From contig PYIU01000004.1 in NCBI GenBank assembly GCA_003415625.1, forward strand, positions 2,170,001 to 2,234,000: a stretch of 64,000 nucleotides of DNA, read 5' to 3'. Position numbers and translations under genes: made by a program. Below, in pieces: positions 13,101 to 22,345 of the stretch. The notes beneath the pieces are model-generated. The model saw only the letters and a list, made by a program, of their open reading frames with translations, was not told where the DNA came from and ran no database searches. The first letter of the stretch is position 1, and each line of letters opens with the position of its first letter. Source of the DNA: Aquanectria penicillioides. Lineage: Eukaryota > Ascomycota > Sordariomycetes > Hypocreales > Nectriaceae.

Positions 13101-13919
13101 CTGTACGGAGTGCACACGAAGTGCAGTTTTGGACTGGACTGGGCTACTCACTGCTTCAGCACAGACCTACAGCCTGCTACAGGCATGGGAATGAGGGGAA
13201 CATGGGAAAATAGAAAAATAAGGGAAAATGATCAGAATAATAATAATAAAAAATGGTCCACCCTGGTACCTATCCTTGAGCTACAGGGGCCTCGTCTGCC
13301 AACGCACAGCAAACAACACTCCGTCGCCGCGTGCGTGCGTGCAAGTTCGCAGCGACCTACAGTGGAACGATGCTGAATTAGGCGGCTCACCTCGGGTCTG
13401 CCCCGCCGCGGATGCCATGGATGCCGGCGCCCTTGGGTCCCCCCCCCCCCACTAGCGCACCCACCTGGCGTCCAGCTCGCGCCCACCAGGCACCAACCGA
13501 CCACCGAGTGCCCGCTAAAACCGGTTGCCCGCTGGGTCCAACGTGCGCCCACGCACCCGCACTAGAAGGGCCAGCCACTAATAACGAGTTCGGCTTTCCG
13601 CTGGACGGTACGGGTACGGTACTGAGACTGAAACTGGGGCTGGGGCTGGGACTGGCCGCTACTATGCATGTACAGTACTCCGTGCTGTACGTTTATCCAG
13701 GGCCTGTGCCTCGCTACGGTTGCTGTTCGGGGCTCCGTAAGTACGCAGTAGGCCCGTTAAGAGGAACTCCTCAGCAATGTACGTGCTTTCGTACAGGGCG
13801 CCGGCGGCTGCGCGCTCTCCACACTTTTTTTCTGCTTGGGCACGCGGCACCCTCATTGCTTTAGGCTCTCGTCCACCGCTACACGCTACCACTGTGTCGA
13901 GCAACTGTTTCGATTCGTC
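10155..13919. other. intergenic region with low-complexity tracts
   Basis: No gene is supported. The stretch contains the GT-rich microsatellite described separately, A-rich runs (11934-11985), C runs (12599-12612, 13440-13449) and short G/C-rich tandem motifs around 13625-13655. The long minus-strand frame across 11320-12201 is mostly the translated CA complement of the microsatellite and is not a gene. Confidence 0.5.
11344..11583. repeat. GT-rich imperfect microsatellite
   Basis: About 240 bases dominated by TG/GT dinucleotides on the plus strand, interrupted by short non-repeat words and by a separate GTGT-rich block near 11552-11573. It is flanked by unique sequence and has no coding signal. 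Such alternating purine-pyrimidine tracts are length-variable by slippage. Confidence 0.85.
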
Positions 13920-14628
13920 TCTTTCTCTTGTCAATCAAATCATCGAGTCAAGCAACTCACCGTCACTGTCACCGTCACCGTCATTCTCTTTTCCTTCTTC
14001 TTCTTCTTTTTCTTCTTGTTCTTCTTCTTCCTCCTTTTTTTCCCACTTCACCTCTCCCGCAAGTTATTCCCTTCATCGCCAGAGTCCCTTTTTATTCAAT
14101 CTCTAAACCCTCGCCAGTGGCGTTGCCAGCCAACTAACTCCATAGCGCAAGGACCCTGAACCCTCTCCAACTGGCCCCCTGGCCTGTCTGTGCCTTGCGT
14201 TTGGCGGGACCCATTTGCGTCATACCTAAACCTCGACATCCTCCATCCATCCATCCTTCCATCCATCCCATTCATTTCCTCCAAATCTCAGACCGTTCCG
14301 TTACCCGTTACCCGTTCACCCTCCCGACCGACCGTCCTGGAACGCTTAAGCTCCCCAAGATAAGCTCTGCCGCCTTGCACGTGGTTGCTCAACAACCAGG
14401 AGCCCACTCTGGACCAATCGACATTCCCGATTCCTCCACAGCCAGCCTCAGCTTTTCAGCTCGACAGAGACACCTCTCTCTCTCTCTTCAAATTGCACTT
14501 GATACAACCACAGCAAACACTACGTCTCCATGTCTACTCGATAACCGTCATCATCATACTCTTCTTCCACTTCTTCCTCTTCCTCCTACGAACCTTGGAA
14601 TCTTTTTGCGTCCGCCTCAGTTGGCATC
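13920..14628 (+). promoter_or_regulatory. pyrimidine-rich leader upstream of the coiled-coil gene
   Basis: Strongly pyrimidine-biased plus strand: TTC/CTT runs at 13985-14045, a CATC run near 14240-14272, and TCTC runs near 14470-14490 and 14560-14590. Long C/T-rich stretches just before the ATG are common at transcription starts and 5' leaders of filamentous fungal genes, so this probably contains the promoter and 5' UTR of the gene starting at 14629. No TATA or CCAAT box was assigned. Confidence 0.45.
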
Positions 14629-16593
14629 ATGTCGGCCAGGATGTCGTCCGAAGCCTTCATGCCCTCGGGTGCCTTCGAATCGGACATGGCCATGCCCTTC
14701 AACTCACAACTCCCGTATCGCACACCCACCATCGCCACACCGTCTTCTTCCTTTCCTCCGTCCACAAACTACCAACAGCTCCCCCCATACCTGAACAATC
14801 AGCTGCTCGCGCAGAGGGGCCATCTCCCGCCCGCAAGCTCCTTTCCGATCCAGCCCACCGAGTCGCTCCCGCTCTCCCTCTCTTCGCTGCGCGCCACCCA
14901 GTCCTCCTCCAAGCAACATCCCTCGGCCCACCTCCATGTCGATGCTTCGACTCACGTGAATGCCGATCACACCTCTCCATCTCAAGCTTCTCCCCCGGCC
15001 TTATCCAACCGAGGGTTCCCGCCCTCGTCTGCGACTCCTATATCAAGCATTCCTCAGTACCTCGCCGGCGCATCCCTCTCCAGGTCTGTATCTGCCGATG
15101 CCGCACCACCTACCCAGAAAACCTCGATATACATGGTCCAGCGTCTTGTCCAGCAAAACACTCTTATCCGGGAAGCTTGGGAGGCGGAGCGCAACTACCT
15201 AGAGGCAAATCGCCGCCGCGCCGAGGAGGTCTATCAAGAGGAGCGCGCCATCATGGACGACGTTCGCGAGGGTTGGGAAAACGAAAAGACAGGGCTGATC
15301 CGTGAGATGGAGCTTCTCAAGGAACGTCTCCACCGCCTTGAAGGCGAGAACTCAACGCTCAAGTCCATCGCTTCCCAGAGCATCCAAGTCACCGGTGTTG
15401 TGTCGCCCATTGGCAGTCAACGAGGTGGGAGTGGTGACGCTTCCATGGAGAGTTCGTTCTTCTCTCCACCTCTAAGTCAGTTGACGTCACGATCCCAGAA
15501 TTTGTCATTTCCAACCAGCTTCGCTACGACGGACGCTTCCTCCCTTCCTCCAGGCCTTGATGGTGCGTCTCGCCGACCTCATTTCCGCAGTCCTGGAAGT
15601 TCTCGCCTGTCACCTACCACCCTACCCGACTCGTCGCCTTTCATCCCCTTGGATCCCCGAATGCAGCCCCAAACGTCAAACGCAAAGGACTTTCTCTCAT
15701 CCCCGTCGGATGAATCAAATGGACCCGTCCCGATCATCGACGTGCAGGAAATCGATCCCAAGCTGGAGGGCATCCCTATCAAAGCCACCGCCGTCCAGAA
15801 AGCCACATTTTCTGTCGGTGGAGATCACTCCGAAAACCTGTCGTCTCCGGCAACCTCTCCTCCTCCACCTGTCGATGCCGGGCATTTCAAGGAGTTGAAC
15901 CGAAAGACTACCTTAGCCCGCAGGTCCTCCAAGGAATACACGCTACAGGCTCTCGCCGCTGTTGAATCCAAGAGGCTTACAATGCATGCTGGCCACACGC
16001 CGAATCACTCCCTCTCCCTCTTCCCCACTGTCACTGCGACCGAGACGAGCTCCATCGTTGGCCAGAGTGAGGGCGCCACCCCAACAGCTGAGATGACCGC
16101 AGCTGCGTTAATTCATCCCGGGGAGCCGGTCAGATTCGATGAAACCGCCACTACCGATCATCCCGGCCAGCACGAGATTTTCCAAGATGACGATCCAGAC
16201 CACCCAGAGCCTATCTTAGACCCCACGGATGACGTACCCCTCAAGGGGCCCCTGATGATCAAGAACATTCCAGCGCAGGATGAGATCTTTTGGGAGGCGG
16301 TAAACAAGAGGCTCAGGCCCATCAGCGAAGGCGAAAACGCTCTCCCGGCCGTGATGCAAAGCTCACCAGAGGATTTGGAATCAGTTGCGGATCCCGAGGG
16401 CCTGGGTACTCTGGGTCAGAATCCGATGCCGCCTGCAGAATTAGGGCTAGTCGGCGGAGATGGGTCTAATGATTCACATGCGGATGTTGAGGACGAAGCA
16501 TGTGACACTCCTGGTCGCAAGAGCGTCGAGCCCGACATTCCCCTCAAGTTCAAATCAACGTCCAACTTTGGCGCACCCTTTGGCGCGCTGTAG
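14629..16593 (+). CDS. uncharacterised coiled-coil protein, 654 aa
   Basis: A single uninterrupted frame of 654 residues. The N-terminal 170 residues are Ser/Pro/Thr-rich and probably disordered. Residues of about 165-245 form a charged heptad-like coiled coil, starting near YMVQRLVQQNTLIREAWEAE and running through LIREMELLKERLHRLEGEN. The rest is again Ser/Pro-rich with acidic patches, and the protein ends in a compact KFKSTSNFGAPFGAL tail. The first ATG of the frame was taken as the start. It follows the C/T-rich leader and an intron-free frame. I do not recognise a named family. The layout (disordered, coiled coil, disordered, short basic/aromatic tail) would fit a scaffold or polarity-type protein, but nothing in the sequence proves that. 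Coding is supported by length and by codon-like composition differing from the surrounding DNA. Confidence 0.8.
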   Translation: MSARMSSEAFMPSGAFESDMAMPFNSQLPYRTPTIATPSSSFPPSTNYQQLPPYLNNQLLAQRGHLPPASSFPIQPTESLPLSLSSLRATQSSSKQHPSAHLHVDASTHVNADHTSPSQASPPALSNRGFPPSSATPISSIPQYLAGASLSRSVSADAAPPTQKTSIYMVQRLVQQNTLIREAWEAERNYLEANRRRAEEVYQEERAIMDDVREGWENEKTGLIREMELLKERLHRLEGENSTLKSIASQSIQVTGVVSPIGSQRGGSGDASMESSFFSPPLSQLTSRSQNLSFPTSFATTDASSLPPGLDGASRRPHFRSPGSSRLSPTTLPDSSPFIPLDPRMQPQTSNAKDFLSSPSDESNGPVPIIDVQEIDPKLEGIPIKATAVQKATFSVGGDHSENLSSPATSPPPPVDAGHFKELNRKTTLARRSSKEYTLQALAAVESKRLTMHAGHTPNHSLSLFPTVTATETSSIVGQSEGATPTAEMTAAALIHPGEPVRFDETATTDHPGQHEIFQDDDPDHPEPILDPTDDVPLKGPLMIKNIPAQDEIFWEAVNKRLRPISEGENALPAVMQSSPEDLESVADPEGLGTLGQNPMPPAELGLVGGDGSNDSHADVEDEACDTPGRKSVEPDIPLKFKSTSNFGAPFGAL

Positions 16594-17845
16594 GACAAGG
16601 CCAATCTGCCTCCCAGGGGGAACAATTGGGTCGAGGGGTAAGTTCTGCCACTTCCGGCCTGTGTTTGATTTGGCCCGCCAGCCGAGGCCACCAAAGCGCA
16701 GCCTTTCTCGAGCATCATGGTGCCACGACGCTCATCACCTTCACGTCGGAAAACGGGACAACGAATTGCAGCATTCTTCACGGGGCTCATTCTGAGCCAT
16801 TCTTTCTTCATGATGATTTGTTGGACAACTTCCTCCTATGCGTCCAGCAATCGCACGTTTTATGACACAACCAACACGACATCTTTTTTTTTTTACGGCT
16901 TAGCGTTTAGCGAATGCGCTCCCTTCAGCTTTGCTCTTCGATCAGTCTCCTGATTCACATACATGGCAAGCTGGATAAGCGCAGTTTTACGGCCGACACT
17001 TGAAAAGAAGCAATATCACACGACAAAAAGGACCGCACACCCAAGAGGTTTACATTTTGGTAGAACAGGGGTACGGGATATGGGATACGGGACACGGGAC
17101 ACGGGACACGGATTGGGGCGAATTTTTACACGGAAAGGTCGATTGGTGCTTTTTTTTTTTTCCAAGGCGCGAGACGCTGCAACGCTCTCAGACTTCGCCA
17201 CTTTCAGCGAGGGTTTTACGGAGCCGGACTTCTTACATCGTAATATTCATGCATACGACAGCTACGGAGGATTATTTGTCGAATACCCCAGGGATGCTCC
17301 AGGTTACACATCCCCCCGCACTGCGGATTTTGGTTCAAAACTTGGAGGAAACGGGAGTTGGGCTTTGGAGTTGGGCTTTGGAGTTGGGCCGAATGGAATG
17401 GGAATGGAGGAGAGGAGGATCAAGGATGCCCATCGAAGGACGGGGGGTAGGGTCGGTGATGTTTTACCTTGTTTGGTTGGAGACACAGGATAAATCAAGG
17501 AGTATTGTTATTCGGGCCCATTCAACCAACATTGCCGTCTAACACGTGAACTGCGCCCGTTTCTTTGTGTTGCCATTCTCACCATGTGCTCGTAACCCAA
17601 TGGATGAGAGACATAACTCTTGTCATCCGTTCATTCATGCAACATTGGCCAAGTTCTACCGTAGCTACCTACCTTGAGCGTAACGCAAGTACGTAATATA
17701 ACTACCCCCATGCCAACCCGAAAAGGAAACGAAAAGGGAAAAAAATGACATGAAAGAACATCAACGTAATAGAACACCATCGACGCCATAAATCCGGGTA
17801 CTCTGCTTCTTAAATCCCATCCGATCGGTAGTTCTCTCGGCTTGA
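16594..17845. other. intergenic region with short tandem motifs
   Basis: The 3' flanks of two convergent genes. It contains short tandem motifs: an ACGGGAC-type repeat at about 17080-17110 and a 15-base unit (TTGGGCTTTGGAG-like) at 17357-17390, plus T runs at 16883-16892 and 17151-17161. No gene is supported. The 3' UTRs of both neighbours must lie here. Confidence 0.5.
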
Positions 17846-19013
17846 TTAGACACCCATGGTGAAGTCGTGTTCAATGCCAGGCGTCACACTAGCCATGAAC
17901 TATAGCATATTGGTTAGTATGTAAATCATGAAGTGGTTTGCTCGAATAGTAGCATACCTTCAGGAATACAACAAGGTACTGGTCGACCCGAATGGCGACC
18001 TCTTGGTCGTCAATCTCAGTCTCCTTGACCTCTTCCCATTCATCTTTATCAGCCGCCTCTTGGGCACCCTTGACATCTAACTTTCCAATCTCGTCAACCA
18101 GACCCTCCATACCCGCAGGCGCTGTGCTAGACGTTGGAGAACCAGCAACACGGAGCTTCTCCCTCCTAAGTCGAAGGGCGGCATCAGCGCGGTCAAGTAG
18201 AGTCTTCATGACAGAGGCGTGTTTGCAAGGATGCACAGAGGCCATCTTGATGTTGTTTGCGAAGAAGGGGAAGTCCTCGAGTGTGACAGTCTTGTCCTTG
18301 TAGTCACCAACAATGTCCTCCATCATGTCGTGAGGGGGGAGAGGTTGGCCGTTGGGAGAGTAGCCTGAAAGGTAGAGTCGCGGGGTGCGGTAGTAGGTAG
18401 AGTACATGATGTAGAGGGTATAGGTTCGGCGACCGCTAAAACTCGCATTAGCATCCGAGGGGGACATCTTGGTGGAAAGGATGTCAACTTACCCATTTTT
18501 CGAGTCAGCGCCAGTGTCCCGAATGATCGCTTCATCGTCATCCTCGTCCTCCATATCGGGGATCTCATCGTCCTCGACAACCTCCCGGTCGCCGATGTTG
18601 CCAGAGTCATCTACCGTCCTCACCTCCTTCACCTTGAGGGGTTGCGAGCTAGCCAAGCCGCCTGTCCTCAGCCAACCATCTTCATCATCACCAGCATTGC
18701 CCTTGAAGTCCTCTCCATCGTGGACAAGAGCCTCTTCATGTCCGGCATCGCCAGCAAAGTCATCATTTAGGCGGCGGTGACATGGCACATTGCGAGTGAC
18801 AAGGAACTGCTTGCCGGCGGGCAGATAGCTGACTCGCCGCTCTGGAGAGTCGGCGTCGCCCCAGGACCAAGTTGGGAACTTGTAAACAAGGTAGTCACCG
18901 GCAGCGACGAACTCCTCGGGAGTGATCTGGCCGGTCTGGCGGAAGGTGGACTTGTGGGAGACGGGAGTGTAGCGGTCCCGAAGGGTGTTGACGGTGGAGT
19001 AGATGTAGTTCAT
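17846..19013 (-). CDS. ATG3: autophagy E2-like conjugating enzyme Atg3
   Basis: E2-like enzyme that transfers the ubiquitin-like Atg8 from Atg7 to phosphatidylethanolamine during autophagosome growth in the cytosol. Three exons on the minus strand (19013-18493, 18435-17958, 17899-17846) give 350 residues, the usual length. The protein starts [20 protein letters not shown], has the flexible acidic loop (about residues 85-175), then [20 protein letters not shown] and the catalytic-cysteine motif HPCKHA, and ends near HDFTMGV. The first intron (57 bp, GTAAGT...TTTTAG) falls between SKNG and GRRTY. The second (58 bp) contains a perfect TACTAAC branch site shortly before its TATAG acceptor. An ATG 57 bases upstream, in the same frame, would add 19 residues unlike the family; the conserved MNYIYS start is preferred. 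Confidence 0.96.
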
Positions 19014-19872
19014 GATGGGTGGCGACGTAAACGACTCGGTCAAAAGGGTTGTTTGATGCAGATCCCGCACGTATTTTGTTGGTATCGGAACGTATATCGG
19101 TGAGTGGAGAGGAAAGGCTCAGACGATGATGTGGTGTCTATCGGAGCTCGTCTTATCCCGGTGATGTCGTAACAATGCGGGGTCGACAGCGCAGCAGCAC
19201 AGAGCTTGTTGGAGAAGTATGAAAGAGCGAAAGGAACGACAAAATCGAAGGTAGAAAGTAAGTGCCCAGTCAGGCGTCCCTATCGGTGACTTTGTTGTCT
19301 GCCTGGGAATTGGAGGATGATGACTGATAGAGAAAGCGCCCAGAGCTACCGCACCCTCAACGGGGGCCTTGGGATCGAGGCGATCACATGGAGGCGGTGG
19401 TGGCTACGTTTGGGTGGCTTTGGTGGGGTGGCTTGAGCCCCTCATTGGCCCGACCTAGAGGGGTCACTCGCATTCCCTTGCGCTTGTGCCTGCGATTGCA
19501 AGTCAATCATCAGTCATTCACTCGCAGGCAGCCTCCAAGTGGAGACGAAGTACGTACATTCACTCGTGGACTAGCTCGCCGTCAACAATAAAACATGGAG
19601 GACAGTGCAGCACTCACTTATCTTATCACTGCAAGCCTCGAGGGACGTCATTCCGCGACACGCGCTTCACGTGTACAAAGCATGGTGACAGCAGACAATC
19701 ACGCTGATCATGGGCTCCCTTCCACCAGAAAATTCATATCACAAGGAATATTAGTTTAGTACACCAGAAATTATGCAATTATTATATGTAAACGGGGGGG
19801 AAGAAAATCTTGACATGGTATCATTAGTTTACCAGAAGATGCATAGCTCGCTATTGAACAGATTTCATAAAA
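19014..19872. other. ATG3 upstream region and CWC24 downstream region
   Basis: The sequence next to 19014 should carry the ATG3 promoter and that next to 19872 the 3' end of CWC24. An E-box core (CACGTG) sits at about 19669-19674. No coding region was supported. Confidence 0.4.
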
Positions 19873-20880
19873 TCACTTTTCCTCTTCCTCTTCATCAACG
19901 TTTTCTCCGGCCTCCAAAGCCGCCTGTCTCTTTTTTGCAGCTCGTTCCCGTTTCCTCTCTAGAATTTTCTTTAGTTTCTTCGCCGAGTTGAACACTCCAT
20001 TGGTGCCAACGCCACAAGCCGCGCATGTCGGGTCCTTCCTATAGCGCTTCAAGGCGCACGGTTCACAGAAGTAGTGACTGCAACGAGTCACAATAGGCTC
20101 TCTGTATGACTCCGTGCAGATAATACACTTGAAAGGAATCTTTTCCAAAAACGCATCGTCCTCGTCATCATCATTTGTCGCCTTCTGATTACGGTTCGCG
20201 CTCGCAACAACCGTACCCCCGAGATTTGTCTTGCCTTTCGTGGCAGTCTCCCATTCGCGATCCAGCTGCCATCCGCGCGCGAAATCTCCTCGATCGTGAA
20301 GATAGATGCAACTGTCTCCGTAACCACAGAAACCGGTTTGTTTATAAGGCTTGCAAATATCTGGAGCATAATCGGTCACGGTGACCGTTCGGATGTTGGT
20401 TGGCGCCTTGATGGGCCCAATGTTTCGATTAGGGGCGTCGGGGTTTTTCTGGATGAATGATGTTTGGTTCGCAAGGCCCTTGTATGTTCCGTCGGGTTGT
20501 GAATCCTTGTCCGTCGTTCTTGTTGATCCAAGAAGATTCTTCGCCGATAATGCATCCTTCGAGTCGTCGTCGTACCAGTTGCTCTGCTTCGTAGCATCGT
20601 TGGCGCTTGTAATTGGGACGGCACGGTCTGCAGTATGCGCCGTCGCCGTCAGCTCCTTGTTGCTTTTGACAATATCCCTCGACGAAGCGGTAACTGTCGC
20701 CGTCTTCTTCCGCCGCTTAACTCGCTGCCCAGACTCGTCCTCCGAGCTCGAATAGTCACTGTCGTCGCTGTCGGCGGGCGGCGGTGTCGCAGGTCGCTTG
20801 CGCAGATTGGCTTTCCCCTTTGCGCCTCTCTTCTTGAATATGGCAACGGGCGCCGCGGGCGCATCTGTAGAATCGGCCAT
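19873..20880 (-). CDS. CWC24: spliceosome-associated CCCH/RING protein Cwc24
   Basis: Pre-mRNA splicing factor of the activated spliceosome (CWC24/RNF113 family), acting in the nucleus around the first catalytic step. Single exon of 335 residues. A basic, Ser/Asp-rich N-terminus carries KRRKK-type clusters. A CCCH zinc finger lies at about residues 176-195 (C-X8-C-X5-C-X3-H, within CKPYKQTGFCGYGDSCIYLH). A C3HC4 RING follows at about 252-289 (CIIC...CSHYFCEPC...CAAC). The C-terminus is Lys/Arg/Glu-rich. The start chosen is MADSTDAPAAP; an upstream in-frame ATG would add 14 residues (MTLIHINFSKTNPK) that do not look conserved. Both zinc-binding modules are complete. The gene is convergent with nothing and is followed downstream by ATG3 in the same direction. 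Confidence 0.93.
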   Translation of the reverse strand: MADSTDAPAAPVAIFKKRGAKGKANLRKRPATPPPADSDDSDYSSSEDESGQRVKRRKKTATVTASSRDIVKSNKELTATAHTADRAVPITSANDATKQSNWYDDDSKDALSAKNLLGSTRTTDKDSQPDGTYKGLANQTSFIQKNPDAPNRNIGPIKAPTNIRTVTVTDYAPDICKPYKQTGFCGYGDSCIYLHDRGDFARGWQLDREWETATKGKTNLGGTVVASANRNQKATNDDDEDDAFLEKIPFKCIICTESYREPIVTRCSHYFCEPCALKRYRKDPTCAACGVGTNGVFNSAKKLKKILERKRERAAKKRQAALEAGENVDEEEEEK

Positions 20881-21444
20881 TTTTGGGTTTGTTTTTGAGA
20901 AGTTTATATGGATGAGTGTCAAGTGGTCGCCAGCGCTTTGAAATCCTCAAACCAGTGTCCCTTAGATGAATCTAGAAGTTCCCGTCACGTGATTGCGCAT
21001 CGTTTTCGCGTTGGTGTAACGCATCGCTCAAATCCAGCTTGTCTTTCTCTCACCGTGATTGTTTTACAAAAGATATGTCATCTAACTCAATTAAACGCAG
21101 TACAAAATGGTTGCACGATCTCTCATACTTCCGCAAAACGCCTCTTCCTCACCATAATCTTAGTTTCCCATGCTGTAAGACAAAGACAGGAGTCATCAGA
21201 CCTTGCGCTTAACGATGTAAAGATTATTTTACACTTTGACAGCAGGTCAAATACATTTCAAAATAGCTGTCTAATTCATCCATTTGTGTTTCACGGGCCA
21301 AGGACATGAAAAAGGAAAAAAAATCCCTCTACTTCTTACCGAAAAAGAAAAGAAAAATCTTGTAAGGAGCTTAGACTTATATGTTAATTCTCTCTTCTTA
21401 TAGAACCTTGCCAAACACAAGCCCTCTGATCTAGCATATCCAGA
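20881..21444. other. CWC24 promoter and AT-rich transition
   Basis: The CWC24 promoter, then increasingly AT-rich sequence leading into the decayed-gene stretch. Nothing coding was supported. Confidence 0.4.
20985..20992. promoter_or_regulatory. palindromic E-box upstream of CWC24
   Basis: The palindrome TCACGTGA lies about 105 bases upstream of the CWC24 start codon. It matches the core bound by Cbf1-type bHLH factors. Placement in a proximal promoter supports a regulatory role; binding is inferred. Confidence 0.5.
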
Positions 21445-22345
21445 ATGGCAGCTCGACAGGATTCTGACAACCTCGCATCGGGCCAGACTAATGAGCTCTG
21501 GGAAGAAGCGATGAAGCAAGTTCGATTGTCATCTACGTGTCGCAAAATTGAGTCCCCGGCCAAGAGGATGTTCGGGAAAGGCGCGACCTTGGTCACTCCA
21601 TTAATTTTCGGCGGCTTCAATGGGCTATATCCCGTCCGGATTGAGGGCCTTTCTACCAACGTTCTCATTCGCCTGCCCTATCCCGACCAGATTTTCCTAG
21701 AGAGAAAACATTTGCAGAAGCCGCAACATCAGCGTACATCAGCCAAAATGCTCAAGTCCCGGTTCCAAAAGCTTTCTATCATGGTGTTGATTCCGACATC
21801 GGGCCCTTCATGATTATTGAAGACCTGGGATCCCGGTGAGGCATGGGCCAGGCCCTAGAGGCCCCCCGCTAGGATCCTAACGACACGGCTGTCTTAAATC
21901 CTGATACTTCAGATATTAAGCTCTCAAGTGCCTATGCCTTAAAATGGCATGACTACTTGATGTTCCCGGGATGTGGGACAATCACATCTATGAAGGGCGG
22001 CTAAGGCCCTAGCTTTCGGCGATGGAAGAGGCCGAAAAAAACATGAATCGTGGTTCTTTGTTGCTCTCGGCGTTCATGCGAGGGAGTTAGACGACGGGCC
22101 GCTTCTGGGTTAACTATGCTGCCAGAAAGAGCTAGGCGTTTAATTACATCTATTAAAAGTATCTAGATGAGAGATTCTTCAGCGAGCAGTGAAAAGATAT
22201 CCGCACAGAAGAACTATGAAAGACTAGGGTACATCTTCTAAGTGAAAATGAACGAGCGGCGATGGAGCTGGTCCAAAACAAAGATGGAGGAATGGAAGGA
22301 AAGTGCTTTGGTTGAGTGGGACGATGCAGAGGGCACACAGCAATG
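21445..22345 (+). pseudogene. decayed aminoglycoside-phosphotransferase-like gene
   Basis: The relic resembles fungal APH/choline-kinase-type phosphotransferases. It starts MAARQDSDNLASGQTNELWE, reads NVLIRLPYPDQIFLERKH, then changes frame near 21705 and continues AEAATSAYISQNAQVPVPK and GPFMIIEDLGSR, the ATP-binding N-lobe signature. At about 21948 it jumps directly to a C-terminal piece (LLDVPGMWDN, then SAMEEAEK, FMRGS, TGRFWVNYAARKS, KYLDERFF), so the catalytic centre appears to be deleted. Stops in the C-terminal frame include 22010, 22088, 22133, 22154, 22190 and 22217. Several fall where the family, as I recall it, has Trp. About 270 codons remain of an expected 430-500. It cannot encode a working enzyme. 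Confidence 0.75.
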
